64,000 nt of DNA, from contig NZ_CP149514.1 in the NCBI RefSeq assembly GCF_045291545.1, positions 2,294,001 through 2,358,000 of the forward strand. Reading direction: 5' to 3'. Each line of letters opens with the position of its first letter. Position 1 is the first letter of the stretch. Of the stretch, positions 36,148-45,619 are shown piece by piece. The translations under genes and the position numbers were made by a program. This stretch comes from Gallaecimonas sp045291545. GTDB taxonomy: Bacteria > Pseudomonadota > Gammaproteobacteria > Enterobacterales > Gallaecimonadaceae. Under the pieces are notes generated by a model, which was not told where the DNA came from, ran no database searches, and saw nothing but the letters and a program-made list of their open reading frames with translations.

Positions 36148-36339
36148 CTAATGTTTCACCAGCCAAGCCAAGAGACCGCCCAAGATCACCATCACCAAGC
36201 CTATTTGCCTGATCACAGAAGCTTTTTGTTCAGCTAGCTGGCGCATAAATTGCTGCCACTGACGAGGCATCAGCGCCGGGCCAACCCCTTCCAATACCAG
36301 CCATAACGCCAGCAGTTGCCAGAACAAAGTGCTACTCAT
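36148..36339 (-). CDS. DUF2065 family small membrane protein (YjeT-like)
   Basis: A 63-residue protein with two membrane helices (about residues 6-24 and 43-61) and the family motif LVLEGVGPALMPRQWQ. It sits between hflC and purA as yjeT does in Escherichia coli, though here an aminotransferase gene is added upstream and overlaps its start by four bases. Function unknown. Confidence 0.88.
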   Translation of the reverse strand: MSSTLFWQLLALWLVLEGVGPALMPRQWQQFMRQLAEQKASVIRQIGLVMVILGGLLAWLVKH

Positions 36340-37496
36340 CGCCCCGCCAGCGCAGACAAGTCGATATCGGCAAGTTCCATGTAAGGCGCAAAACCAAAAC
36401 GCAGGCGGTTATCGCGATAATCAGTCAATATGCCCTGATCACGCAGAAAGCGCGCCAGCGCCGCCGTAGTGTCGGCATCTTCCAAAGCAAACGTCAGAAA
36501 GTGGCCATGATGCTGCAGATCGTTGGCCAATAGCTGACAACGTTGCAGCTGCTGGCAGCCCGTTGCCTCTAATTCAGCCAGAAAATGCTGCTGCAATTGC
36601 TGTACATGGTGATGAATAGCCTCGACGCTAATGCCATCGCGCTGCCACCATGCCATTACCGCTAGTAGGCGGTACAGGGCGGTAAAATCAAACGTTGCTC
36701 CGGCGAAACGCTGCCCTCCTTCAGCAAAAGCCACCTGCTCACTGCGCCCCGCTTCCAAGGCTCCAAACTCGGCATACCAGCCGGTATTGCGTGGTTTTAA
36801 CTGACAACCCGGAGGCACCGCCAGAAAACAGCAGCCTTCACCGCCTTGGGCATATTTATAGCTGCCGGCGAGGTAAAACACTCGCCCGGCAATAGCCGAC
36901 AAATCCGTGGGGATGGCACAAAAGCCGTGATAGCCGTCAATAACAATCAGGGTTTCCGGGTCCGGCACCGCCGCCACCAGCGCGGGCATATCAGTAATTG
37001 CAAAGCCGGAGTTAAAAAAGACCTGGCTGCAGAACACCATATCCCAGCCCCCTGTTGCCGCCTGCTCCGCAAAACGCTGCTCAAAGCTCGCCAACGGCAA
37101 GGTGGGGACAACCGTCAGCTCAATGAGGCCGGCTTCTGCCAGTCGTCGGCTTTGCCGGGTAAAAGAGTGGAACTCACTATCAGTGGTCAACACTCGCGCT
37201 CGGCGGCCAGTCGGCAGGCAGGAAAACAGCCTGACAACAAATTCATGAGTATTGGGAGCAAAGGCCAGTTGTTCCGGCGCTGGCAAGTTGAGAATGGCAG
37301 CAATATGACGCTGCGCTGCCGGTACTTTGTCAGTAAAAAAGTACTGCCACTTTTCATCAGCTAAACGGGCACTATCGTCCCAATAATCCAGTTGCGCCTG
37401 ACGGGTGACATCAGGCCAAAAATGGTGGCTATGGCAGGCATAGTGCTGTTGACCCTGATGATGCTGCAAAAACTGCGAATAGTGTTTTTTTAACAT
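36336..37496 (-). CDS. Class V aminotransferase-fold PLP enzyme (kynureninase/desulfurase-like)
   Basis: A 386-residue fold-type I PLP enzyme. The probable Schiff-base lysine lies in AGSYKYAQGGEGCCF (about residue 230), and an aspartate that would bind the pyridine nitrogen in VIDGYHGFCAIP (about residue 190). The N-terminus HYACHSHHFWPDVT resembles kynureninase-like class V proteins. No kynurenine-pathway gene is near, so the substrate is unknown. It is an addition to the otherwise conserved hflC-yjeT-purA order, separated from hflC by a terminator and overlapping the DUF2065 gene as ATGA, so the two form a small operon. Confidence 0.85.
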   Translation of the reverse strand: MLKKHYSQFLQHHQGQQHYACHSHHFWPDVTRQAQLDYWDDSARLADEKWQYFFTDKVPAAQRHIAAILNLPAPEQLAFAPNTHEFVVRLFSCLPTGRRARVLTTDSEFHSFTRQSRRLAEAGLIELTVVPTLPLASFEQRFAEQAATGGWDMVFCSQVFFNSGFAITDMPALVAAVPDPETLIVIDGYHGFCAIPTDLSAIAGRVFYLAGSYKYAQGGEGCCFLAVPPGCQLKPRNTGWYAEFGALEAGRSEQVAFAEGGQRFAGATFDFTALYRLLAVMAWWQRDGISVEAIHHHVQQLQQHFLAELEATGCQQLQRCQLLANDLQHHGHFLTFALEDADTTAALARFLRDQGILTDYRDNRLRFGFAPYMELADIDLSALAGR

Positions 37497-37508
37497 GGCT
37501 TATCCAAC

Positions 37509-37534
37509 AAAAAGCCCGGCAAGCCGGGCTTTTT
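37509..37534 (-). terminator. Terminator after hflC
   Basis: AAGCCCGGC and GCCGGGCTT arms with flanking A/T runs, directly after the hflC stop on the minus strand. It separates hflKC from the class V aminotransferase. Confidence 0.8.
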
Positions 37535-37536
37535 CA

Positions 37537-38424
37537 TTATTTTTTATCGTTCATGTGGTTCATGTAATGCAGGAAGTCACTGTCTTGCGGTTTGAGCACC
37601 AGCACATCGCTCTTGCTGTTAAAGCTGCGCTTGTAGGCTTCCATGCTTCGCAAGAAGGAAAAGAACTGCGGATCACGCTTATATGCCTTGGCGTAAATTT
37701 CGGCGGCTTTGGCATCCCCTTCGCCACGCATGGTACGGGCCTTACGCTCGGCATCGGCAATCAGCACCGTTACTTTGGCATCGACGTTGGCGCGGATCTC
37801 TTCTGCTTTTTCTTTACCTTCAGAACGGTGCTTTTTCGCCACCGCATTACGCTCTGCCCGCATCCGGTTAAAGATGGAGTTGGAGATCTCTGTCGGCAGG
37901 TTAATTTGTTTGACCCGCACATCAATAACATCAATACCCAACTCTTTAGCGCTTTCTTTTACCTGCTTGAGGGCGTCAGCCATGACTTCGGAACGCTCAC
38001 CCGAAACAATATCGGTGATGGTCCGGGTACCGAATTCACTGCGCAGGGCGTTGTTGATTTTACGCTTGAGCAGATTTTCAGCCGTATTCAGATTACCGCG
38101 GTTGGTGGCATCGTAATACTTACCGAAATCATTGATACGCCACTTCACATAAGAATCGACTATCAGATCCTTTTTCTCGGAGGTGACAAAACGATCCTGC
38201 TCTCCTTCGACGCTCTGCAGACGGGCATCGAGCATACGCACGCTGTCGATCAGCGGTACCTTAAAATGCAGGCCCGGCTTGAATACCACCGGCTTACCAT
38301 TGGTATCGGTCAGTACCCGCTGGAAACGTAGCACCAAAGCCCGCTCGCCCTCGGAAACAACGAACAGAGAACTCACCGCCAGCAGGGCGGCCAGCACGAC
38401 AACAATTACAAAAAGTCGTTTCAT
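37537..38424 (-). CDS. hflC: Membrane protease regulator HflC
   Basis: HflC with HflK forms a large SPFH/band-7 cage around the FtsH protease in the inner membrane, facing the periplasm. The 295-residue protein has an N-terminal membrane helix (about 3-24), the band-7 domain (SEGERALVLRFQRV) and a helical Lys/Glu-rich region (about 160-260). Four-base spacing to hflK. Confidence 0.96.
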   Translation of the reverse strand: MKRLFVIVVVLAALLAVSSLFVVSEGERALVLRFQRVLTDTNGKPVVFKPGLHFKVPLIDSVRMLDARLQSVEGEQDRFVTSEKKDLIVDSYVKWRINDFGKYYDATNRGNLNTAENLLKRKINNALRSEFGTRTITDIVSGERSEVMADALKQVKESAKELGIDVIDVRVKQINLPTEISNSIFNRMRAERNAVAKKHRSEGKEKAEEIRANVDAKVTVLIADAERKARTMRGEGDAKAAEIYAKAYKRDPQFFSFLRSMEAYKRSFNSKSDVLVLKPQDSDFLHYMNHMNDKK

Positions 38425-38427
38425 GGC

Positions 38428-39576
38428 TTAGTTCCTCCCACTACGGCCGCTGCTGCGATTGACGGATCGGGCGCCGGCATCCGGGCTCGGTGTGGTGCTG
38501 CCGGTACCACGGCGCTGTTGAATTTCACTGAGTTCATCACCGCGCGGCTGAGTATCATTACGTTGATGCTCCAGAATTTTATCCAGCGGCAGGTACAGCA
38601 TGTTGCTGGCATCAGAATCCACCAAAACTTTTGACGTGCTACTCAGTACTTTTTCCATGGTTTCCAGATAGATACGCTCACGCGTAACTTTCGGGCTCGC
38701 CTCGTATTCCGGCAGCAGCTTATCAAAGCGCGCCACTTCACCCTGAGCTTTCAGGGTAACCTGCTGCTTGTAGGCTTCCGCTTCCTGATTAATACGAATG
38801 GCTTTACCACGGGCAATAGGCTCAACCTCACTGGCATAGGCCTGTGCTTCGCGGATATAACGCTGTTCATCTTCTTTAGCGGCAATGGCATCGTCAAAGG
38901 CGGCCTTGACTTCTTCCGGTGGCCGCACGCCCAAGACGTTGACGTCCTGAATTTCCACGCCCAGGTTGTATTGAGCAATGGTTTTTTCAATCAGGTCCCA
39001 GGTGTCACGGCGCACCTGTTCCCGGCCAGTGGTAAGAATGTCATCCATAGTGGTGTGGCCAACCACGTAGCGCAGTGAGGCATCAACCGCCTGACTCAGA
39101 GAGTCCACGGAGTTGGTGACATTAAAAAGATAAGCGCGAGGGTCGGTGACCTTGTACTGCACTTCAATTTCAACCCGAACCACGTTTTCATCTTTGGTCA
39201 GCATAAAACCGGACGACGGCATAGAACGGACAGTACGGGTATCTACCGGGTAGACCTTGTCGATAAAGGTCGGCTTCCAGTGCAGGCCTGACTGCACAGT
39301 TTGTGAGTACTTACCTAAATGCAGTACTACACCCTGTTCGGCATTTTTAATGGTGTAAAAACCGGACAACGCCCAGACCGCAACCACCAGTACCAGCGCC
39401 ACCATCAGCGCCCCCCAGGAAAAGCCGCCGCTGCCTTTGCCGCCGCCAAAGACGCCGCCCATGCGCGAGCCAAGCTTTTTCATCAGCTCGTCAAAATCAG
39501 GTGGGCCCTGATCCTGGCCCCGGGGTTTACCCCACGGGTCCTTGTCTTTGTTATTACCCGGTTCATTCCAGGCCAT
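38428..39576 (-). CDS. hflK: Membrane protease regulator HflK
   Basis: Partner of HflC in the FtsH complex. The 382-residue protein begins with a cytosolic Gly/Pro/Asp-rich segment (MAWNEPGNNKDKDPWG), a membrane helix (about 52-73), the band-7 domain (TIKNAEQGVVLHLGKY) and a C-terminal low-complexity Ser/Gly/Arg tail. It follows hflX by 24 bp. Confidence 0.96.
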   Translation of the reverse strand: MAWNEPGNNKDKDPWGKPRGQDQGPPDFDELMKKLGSRMGGVFGGGKGSGGFSWGALMVALVLVVAVWALSGFYTIKNAEQGVVLHLGKYSQTVQSGLHWKPTFIDKVYPVDTRTVRSMPSSGFMLTKDENVVRVEIEVQYKVTDPRAYLFNVTNSVDSLSQAVDASLRYVVGHTTMDDILTTGREQVRRDTWDLIEKTIAQYNLGVEIQDVNVLGVRPPEEVKAAFDDAIAAKEDEQRYIREAQAYASEVEPIARGKAIRINQEAEAYKQQVTLKAQGEVARFDKLLPEYEASPKVTRERIYLETMEKVLSSTSKVLVDSDASNMLYLPLDKILEHQRNDTQPRGDELSEIQQRRGTGSTTPSPDAGARSVNRSSGRSGRN

Positions 39577-39600
39577 GGTGTTCTCCCACTCTATGCTTCG

Positions 39601-40911
39601 TTAATGCAACACTTTATCAGCAGCCTCGGGGACGATAAAGCCAGCCAGGTGGCCGTCATACTGCTTGTCCAGGCGTTGCCAATCCCGCTCCGGTAACCGC
39701 ACCGCCAGGTGCCAGTTACCTTGTTCATCAATTTGCTCACCGACAACAGCGTTCAGCGCAAAAAGTGCCGCACGTAATTTACCGTTTGCCGGGGGCAAAA
39801 CCAGCGTCACCGCCACTATCTGTTCCGCCAAACGTTCACTGAGCGCTTGCAGTAATAAACTCAGGCCTTCGTTTCGCTGCGCCGACAGCCACACAGCCTT
39901 TGGCAGCCCTTCATCATCCCGGTCTATACGCGGCGCTACGTCATCCAGTTTGTCCAGCTTGTTGTAGACCATCAGCACCGGTACTTCGTCAGCTTCAATT
40001 TCCTTGAGCACCGCCTGTACCTGCTCGGTATTTTCACTGGCCCGCTCGTCGGCCGCATCTACCACGTGTAGGAGTAAGCTGGCTTCGCGGGTTTCTTCCA
40101 GCGTGGCTTTAAAAGCCGCCACCAGATCATGGGGCAAATGGCGTATAAAGCCGACCGTATCAGCCAGAATCGCTGGGCCGACATCGTCCAGTTGCAGCTT
40201 GCGCAGGGTCGGATCCAAGGTGGCAAACAGCTGATCTGCCGCATAAACGCCCGATTGCGTCAGAGCATTGAATAAAGTGGACTTACCGGCGTTGGTATAA
40301 CCAACCAGTGACAAGGTCGGTACTTCCCGGCGGCTCCGGGCCCGGCGCCCCTGTTCACGCTGCTTGGCCACTTTTTCCAGGCGTTTTTGGATATGGTTGA
40401 TGCGATCACGCAGTAACCGGCGGTCGGTTTCCAGCTGCGTTTCCCCCGGACCGCGCAGGCCGATACCGCCTTTTTGCCGCTCCAGGTGCGTCCAGCCGCG
40501 CACCAGCCGTGTCGACAGGTGCTTGAGCTGTGCCAGCTCCACCTGCAACTTACCTTCGTGAGTGCGGGCCCGCTGGGCAAAAATATCCAGGATCAGGGTA
40601 GTACGATCCAGCACGCGACACTGAAACAGTTTTTCCAGGTTACGTTCCTGAGCCGGGCTCAACGCATGGTTAAAGATCACCAGTTCGGCACCGAGCGCCT
40701 GCACTGATTCGGCAACCTCTTCGGCTTTGCCGGTACCGATATAGTATTTGGGATGGGGAGCCGGACGACGGGCTGTTACGACCCCAAGAGTCGCCACGCC
40801 CGCAGAATCGGCCAGCATTTTCAGCTCGTCGAGATCCTCACGTTCGGACTCATTGGTAAAGTCGACATGTACCAGTACAGCCTGTTCGCCTGCTTCATAA
40901 CGGTCAAACAA
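39601..40911 (-). CDS. hflX: Ribosome-splitting GTPase HflX
   Basis: HflX is a heat-shock GTPase that splits stalled 70S ribosomes. The 436-residue protein contains the N-terminal domain (PHPKYYIGTGKAEEVAE), the GLRGPGETQLETDRRLL linker, and the G1 motif VGYTNAGKSTLFN (about 200-212), G3 DTVGF, and G4 NKLD. Located between hfq and hflK. Confidence 0.97.
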   Translation of the reverse strand: MFDRYEAGEQAVLVHVDFTNESEREDLDELKMLADSAGVATLGVVTARRPAPHPKYYIGTGKAEEVAESVQALGAELVIFNHALSPAQERNLEKLFQCRVLDRTTLILDIFAQRARTHEGKLQVELAQLKHLSTRLVRGWTHLERQKGGIGLRGPGETQLETDRRLLRDRINHIQKRLEKVAKQREQGRRARSRREVPTLSLVGYTNAGKSTLFNALTQSGVYAADQLFATLDPTLRKLQLDDVGPAILADTVGFIRHLPHDLVAAFKATLEETREASLLLHVVDAADERASENTEQVQAVLKEIEADEVPVLMVYNKLDKLDDVAPRIDRDDEGLPKAVWLSAQRNEGLSLLLQALSERLAEQIVAVTLVLPPANGKLRAALFALNAVVGEQIDEQGNWHLAVRLPERDWQRLDKQYDGHLAGFIVPEAADKVLH

Positions 40912-40932
40912 GCGTTACCTCAAAATGTTAAA

Positions 40933-41193
40933 TCAGGCGTTTTCGTCACTGCTGCCGCTGTTGGCACCACCAGTATACTGGTGCATGGAGACAGGACGGG
41001 CTGGAACCACAGTGGAAATGGCATGTTTGTAAACCATCTGGCTGACTGTGTTCTTCAGCAATACGACAAATTGATCAAATGACTCAACCTGGCCTTGCAA
41101 TTTGATGCCGTTAACCAGGTAAATGGAAACGGGTATGCGTTCCTTGCGCAGCGCATTCAGGAAAGGATCCTGCAAAGATTGCCCCTTAGCCAT
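40933..41193 (-). CDS. hfq: RNA chaperone Hfq
   Basis: Hexameric Sm-like protein that pairs small RNAs with mRNAs. The 86-residue product has the full Sm1 (VSIYLVNGIKLQGQVESFDQ) and Sm2 (YKHAISTVVP) motifs and a short Gly/Ser C-terminal tail. AAGGA lies upstream of the ATG. Position between miaA and hflX is conserved. Confidence 0.98.
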   Translation of the reverse strand: MAKGQSLQDPFLNALRKERIPVSIYLVNGIKLQGQVESFDQFVVLLKNTVSQMVYKHAISTVVPARPVSMHQYTGGANSGSSDENA

Positions 41194-41269
41194 GTCGATT
41201 TTCCTTATTGTGTTTTGGATTGTTATTTCAACTGATTAGACAGCCTCAGCGCCTAGTATGAACCATCCT

Positions 41270-42193
41270 TCAAGCGGGATCTAGTTCACATAAAAGCTGT
41301 TGCAAGTTGTCTTTTGCAGCAGTTTCCAAACGTAGTAGCGGCCATTTCCAACCATTGAGCCAGGTTGTTTGCCTTTTCGCCAGCTGGCCACTGGCAATGA
41401 TGGCTTTTTCTACAGCTTCTTCAAGACTGCAATGACCGTCCAGATACTCCCAAAGCTGACGGTATCCTACGCAGCGCACCGAAGGTAGGCCCAGATTTAA
41501 ATCGGCCCGTTGGTACAGCGCCCGGACTTCATCCAGCAACCCTTGCGCCATCATCAGCTCAAAGCGCTGGCGAATACGTTGGCGCAGTAGCGCACGGTCT
41601 GACGGCATGATAGCGACCTGAACTGATCGCCAGGTGAACGGCTGGCCCGGTTGCTGGGTTAATTCAGTCAAGGTTTTGCCACTGATTTCATAGACTTCCA
41701 GCGCCCGTGAGAGCCGCTGGGGGTCATTGGCATGAATGCGTGCCGCCGCCACCGGATCTATGGCAGCCAGTTGCTGGTGCAGAGCTTCCCAGCCTAATTG
41801 GGCGGCCCGCTGCTCAATGTCATGGCGTACTTCCGGATTAGCTTGCGGCAATGGTGACAACCCCTCAAGCAGAGCCTTGAAGTACATCATGGTACCGCCC
41901 ACCAGTACCGGTAAGCGGCCAGCGGCCAGCGCCTGCTCGATAAGCGGTTGTGCATCGGCAACAAAATCGGCGGCCGAATAGCTTTGGGCCGGGTCGCGAA
42001 TATCCACTAGATGGTGCGGATAACGAGCCAGTTCCTCGGCACTGGGTTTGGCGGTACCGATATCCATGCCGCGGTAAATCAGCGCCGAGTCAACGCTTAT
42101 TAACTCACAGGGCCGCGTGTCGGCGAGCGCCATCGCCAGCTCGGTTTTGCCCGAGGCTGTCGGCCCCATGATCATCACTACCGGTAAGCTCAT
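41270..42193 (-). CDS. miaA: tRNA dimethylallyltransferase
   Basis: MiaA adds the dimethylallyl group to A37 of tRNAs that read UNN codons. The 307-residue protein carries the P-loop GPTASGKTELAM (residues 10-21), the DSALIYRGMDIGTAKPS segment and SVRCVGYRQLWEYL. Its ATG overlaps the mutL stop (ATGA). Confidence 0.97.
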   Translation of the reverse strand: MSLPVVMIMGPTASGKTELAMALADTRPCELISVDSALIYRGMDIGTAKPSAEELARYPHHLVDIRDPAQSYSAADFVADAQPLIEQALAAGRLPVLVGGTMMYFKALLEGLSPLPQANPEVRHDIEQRAAQLGWEALHQQLAAIDPVAAARIHANDPQRLSRALEVYEISGKTLTELTQQPGQPFTWRSVQVAIMPSDRALLRQRIRQRFELMMAQGLLDEVRALYQRADLNLGLPSVRCVGYRQLWEYLDGHCSLEEAVEKAIIASGQLAKRQTTWLNGWKWPLLRLETAAKDNLQQLLCELDPA

Positions 42194-43860
42194 GGTTGCT
42201 GCTCCAGCCAGCTGGCCAGTGGCAGGGTCCGGGCAGCCTGCTGGCGTTGATCGTCGTCAAGGTTATGCCACAGCGTCATGGCCTCAGCCCAGCGTAGTTT
42301 GCGGGATAGCTGGCCAAGTAATGCACTCAAAGCGGGCCAGGGATCGTCGCGATGTGCCAACCACACCGGCAGCCACTGGCTGACATCCAGCTCACGCAGC
42401 GGCGCCGGCACCGCTTTGACCATCACCTTACCGTCAGTGGGCACATGCAGCTCCATGCCATGTTCCCGGGGCCAGTGAGGGTCGTTCTGTAACAGTTGGC
42501 TCAACTCAGGGTCGACACTGACTGTCACCGGCAGCAGTAACGGTTGTGCCGGTGCTTTTTGCCGCAGGCGGTTGATCTGCTCCGCCGCCGCCAGGGGCCA
42601 TAAGTCAACAGCCACTAACTGTTGTTGCCAGGAGACCACCAGATAGCGCCCCTGTTCCAGGTGCATCGGTTGGCCAGAAGCTGGTTGTATTGAGGTTTGC
42701 TCAGGTATTTCAGTAACTTGGCTACTAGCCTGCCAACGGGCGAAGTCCGCCAGCGCTTCTTGCACCTGATGGCGATTAGCCGGCGCGCCGGTACTCGGCC
42801 CATAGCCAGTGCTGGCACGGGGCCGGGCATTGGGGTAATCGCTGCCTTGCCAGGTTGTCGGCTGTTGCTGTTCTTGGCGAGGGGCCAGCACGTCTTGCAG
42901 CGCTTTGACGATAAAGTCATGCACCAAGCGGGCGTCATGAAAGCGCACTTCATGCTTAGCGGGGTGCACATTCACATCCACCTGCTCTGGCGGCAGTGTC
43001 AGATACAACACAAAACCGCCATGCAAACCGTCCAGCAACTGGTTACCAAAGGCTTCACGCACCGCATGGTTGATGACCTTGTCTTTCATCGTTCGGCCAT
43101 TAACGTAGCAGTACTGCATATCGGGGTGCTGGCGAGGAGCCTGTGCCACCCAACCATGCAGGCGCAGCTCCCGGTGCTGATTATCAATGGCCAGTAACTG
43201 CTGGCACTGCTGCTGGCCAAACACCGCCGCCAGGCGGTTGCGGCCGTCGCCACTGGCAGCCGGATACTGACGCAAGGTTTTCTGGTTATGCCGCAAAACC
43301 AGGCTGACCCCGGGCTGGCCTAGGGCTATACGCCGCACCACGTCATCGATGTGGGCAAATTCGGTTTTTTCTGCCCGCAAGAATTTACGCCGCGCCGGGG
43401 TATTGAAAAAAAGGTCATGCACTTCAACCGTAGTGCCCTGCGGGTGCGCAGCAGGGGTGATCCTGACGTTCATCTCCCGGCCTTCGGCCTGAGCGGCCCA
43501 GGCACTGTCGGCATCGACAGTTTTAGAAGTTAGCGTCAGTCGGGAAACGGATGAAATGGATGCCAGCGCTTCCCCCCGAAAACCCATGGACATAATACGT
43601 TCCAGGTCATCCAAGGTGGCAATCTTCGAGGTGGCATGGCGGGACAACGCCAGAGTTAACTGCTCGCCGGCAATACCGGCGCCGTTATCACGTACCCGGA
43701 TCAGTCGCTGCCCCCCTTTCTCAATATCTACTTCAATGCGGTCTGCGCCGGCATCAATGCTGTTTTCTACCAGCTCTTTGACGACCGACGCCGGGCGCTC
43801 GACCACTTCACCGGCAGCAATCTGGTTGGCCAGTCGGGTCGGTAAAATCTGTATTGGCAT
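42190..43860 (-). CDS. mutL: DNA mismatch repair protein MutL
   Basis: MutL couples MutS mismatch recognition to MutH. The N-terminal GHKL ATPase domain is clear (IAAGEVVERPASVVKELVEN, DNGAGI, GFRGEALASISSV), followed by a Gln/Pro-rich linker (about 340-390) and a C-terminal dimerisation domain. At 556 residues it is somewhat shorter than the 615-residue Escherichia coli protein, mostly in the linker. The DQHA endonuclease motif is absent, which agrees with the presence of mutH. It overlaps amiB and miaA. Confidence 0.97.
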   Translation of the reverse strand: MPIQILPTRLANQIAAGEVVERPASVVKELVENSIDAGADRIEVDIEKGGQRLIRVRDNGAGIAGEQLTLALSRHATSKIATLDDLERIMSMGFRGEALASISSVSRLTLTSKTVDADSAWAAQAEGREMNVRITPAAHPQGTTVEVHDLFFNTPARRKFLRAEKTEFAHIDDVVRRIALGQPGVSLVLRHNQKTLRQYPAASGDGRNRLAAVFGQQQCQQLLAIDNQHRELRLHGWVAQAPRQHPDMQYCYVNGRTMKDKVINHAVREAFGNQLLDGLHGGFVLYLTLPPEQVDVNVHPAKHEVRFHDARLVHDFIVKALQDVLAPRQEQQQPTTWQGSDYPNARPRASTGYGPSTGAPANRHQVQEALADFARWQASSQVTEIPEQTSIQPASGQPMHLEQGRYLVVSWQQQLVAVDLWPLAAAEQINRLRQKAPAQPLLLPVTVSVDPELSQLLQNDPHWPREHGMELHVPTDGKVMVKAVPAPLRELDVSQWLPVWLAHRDDPWPALSALLGQLSRKLRWAEAMTLWHNLDDDQRQQAARTLPLASWLEQQP

Positions 43861-45164
43861 CAGGATGACGGTATGGTGAGTTTTTGACCAACCCTGACCA
43901 CATCCGAGGTCAGGTCATTTGCCGCCTTAATGGCCGCAACCGAGGTATTGTAACGGGAGGCCAGAACCGAAAGCGACTCACCGGAGCGGACAATATGTTC
44001 CTGGTTGGCTTTTTGAGCAAACAGTGTGCCCGGTGGCGGCCAGGTGCGGAAGTAATCGGTCAAGGCCTGACACAAGGCATTCGCCACCCGTTGCTGGAAA
44101 CGCCGGTTGGCCAGCTCCCGCTCTTCCTTGGGGTTGGACAAAAAGCCGGTTTCCACCAGCACCGAGGGAATATCCGGCGCCGTCAGTACGCCCAAGCTAT
44201 TGGGTTGTGGGCGGTTTTTATGCAGCCGGGTAACTTTTTTCAGTTCATGGAGGATCAACGAGCCGATATCCTGGCCAACGGTGCGGCTGTGATCCATCGA
44301 CATATCCAAAAGCGCCTGGGCTAAATACTTTTCCTGCTTGGTGTCTTCCAACACCTGAGCTGCCCCGCCCAGTAACTGAGCATGGCGGTCTTTTTCCCCA
44401 ACCCATTTACCGATCACCCGGCGGGCACGGCTATTGTTCAGCACCCATACCGAGGCGCCCCGAGGCTGGCTGGAACTGACGGAGTCAGCATGAATGGAAA
44501 TCAGAATGTCGGCTTTTTTCTGGCGGGCAATATTGGCCCTGTCCATCACCGGAATAAAACGGTCGGTACTGCGTGTCATGACCGCTGTTAGTCCCGGCAC
44601 CTTGTTAATATCTGCAGCCAGCTTGCTGCCAATGGCCAGGGTGACATTTTTTTCATAGGTGCCATGACGGCCAATCGAGCCAGGGTCATGGCCACCATGG
44701 CCAGGATCTATTGCCACAACAATATCTCGCCCGGCCGCCGGTTTGTTGGTTTTGACTGGGGCACTTTTTTTGGTTAGCTGACCATGGGGCAAGTCAATGA
44801 TCAATCGATAGCCGTTACCGTCTGACGGCGCCAGCGTGAACAACTTCGCCTTGGTTTTAGCGGCCAGCTCCAGGACCAGACGAACGCTGCCCTGATATTT
44901 TGGCGTGGAAGTGCGCACCCGCTTCAGCACTGGCGAGTCACTGACGTTCAGTGGCAGCTTCACTTTTTGCTGGGTATGGCTGAGATCAACCACCAGACGT
45001 TGCGGGTGTTGAAGAGTAAAGAAGCGATATTGCGGCGCGCTGGTCATATCCAGCACCACGCGGGTTTTATCGTTACCGGGCCAGATACGAACATCACTGA
45101 GGCTGTTAGCCCACAATGGCCAACAGCTTAGTAGCAACAACAACCCGGCAAACCAGCGTTTCAT
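43860..45164 (-). CDS. amiB: N-acetylmuramoyl-L-alanine amidase (AmiB type) with AMIN and LysM domains
   Basis: A 434-residue periplasmic cell-separation amidase. A signal peptide (about 1-19) is followed by an AMIN domain (about 20-130; VRIWPGNDKTRVVLDM), the zinc amidase domain (IVVAIDPGHGGHDPGSIGR, Glu in VLVETGFLSNPKEE) and one C-terminal LysM repeat (VRSGESLSVLASRYN). It overlaps mutL and tsaE by a few bases in the conserved tsaE-amiB-mutL order. Confidence 0.96.
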   Translation of the reverse strand: MKRWFAGLLLLLSCWPLWANSLSDVRIWPGNDKTRVVLDMTSAPQYRFFTLQHPQRLVVDLSHTQQKVKLPLNVSDSPVLKRVRTSTPKYQGSVRLVLELAAKTKAKLFTLAPSDGNGYRLIIDLPHGQLTKKSAPVKTNKPAAGRDIVVAIDPGHGGHDPGSIGRHGTYEKNVTLAIGSKLAADINKVPGLTAVMTRSTDRFIPVMDRANIARQKKADILISIHADSVSSSQPRGASVWVLNNSRARRVIGKWVGEKDRHAQLLGGAAQVLEDTKQEKYLAQALLDMSMDHSRTVGQDIGSLILHELKKVTRLHKNRPQPNSLGVLTAPDIPSVLVETGFLSNPKEERELANRRFQQRVANALCQALTDYFRTWPPPGTLFAQKANQEHIVRSGESLSVLASRYNTSVAAIKAANDLTSDVVRVGQKLTIPSS

Positions 45165-45619
45165 GTGTCGGACAACCTCTTGAGGGTCTCGGCACCCTTG
45201 TTCGTCTCAGCGCTGATCGCCGCGCAGCGCCCTTTACCAGCATAGCGCAGTGCAACCACCAAGTCCGGCGTTGGCAACAAGCCTTCACCTTTTTGCGGCC
45301 ACTCGATCAGGCAAATCGTATCTTTGCCAAAGTAATCACGCACGCCCATAAATTCAAGTTCTTCCGGGTCAGAAAGCCGATAGAGATCAAAATGATAGAC
45401 TGTGACACCGGTTAGTTCGTAGGGTTCAACAAGCGTGTAGGTGGGGCTTTTAACCCGACCGGGATGGCCCAAGCCTTGTATCACTCCACGACTCAGGGTG
45501 GTTTTACCCGCTCCCAAATCGCCCAGCAGATACACCACCATTGCGGGGCCAAGGGCCTTCGCCAGCGCCTGCCCTAATGCGACTGTGGCTTCATCATCTG
45601 GCAAGGGTATTTCAATCAT
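45161..45619 (-). CDS. tsaE: tRNA threonylcarbamoyladenosine biosynthesis ATPase TsaE
   Basis: TsaE is the ATPase needed for t6A37 formation with TsaB, TsaC and TsaD. The 152-residue protein has the P-loop GDLGAGKTTLSRGVIQ (about 33-48), SPTYTLVEPY and HFDLYRL. Overlaps both nnr and amiB by four to eight bases. Confidence 0.96.
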   Translation of the reverse strand: MIEIPLPDDEATVALGQALAKALGPAMVVYLLGDLGAGKTTLSRGVIQGLGHPGRVKSPTYTLVEPYELTGVTVYHFDLYRLSDPEELEFMGVRDYFGKDTICLIEWPQKGEGLLPTPDLVVALRYAGKGRCAAISAETNKGAETLKRLSDT

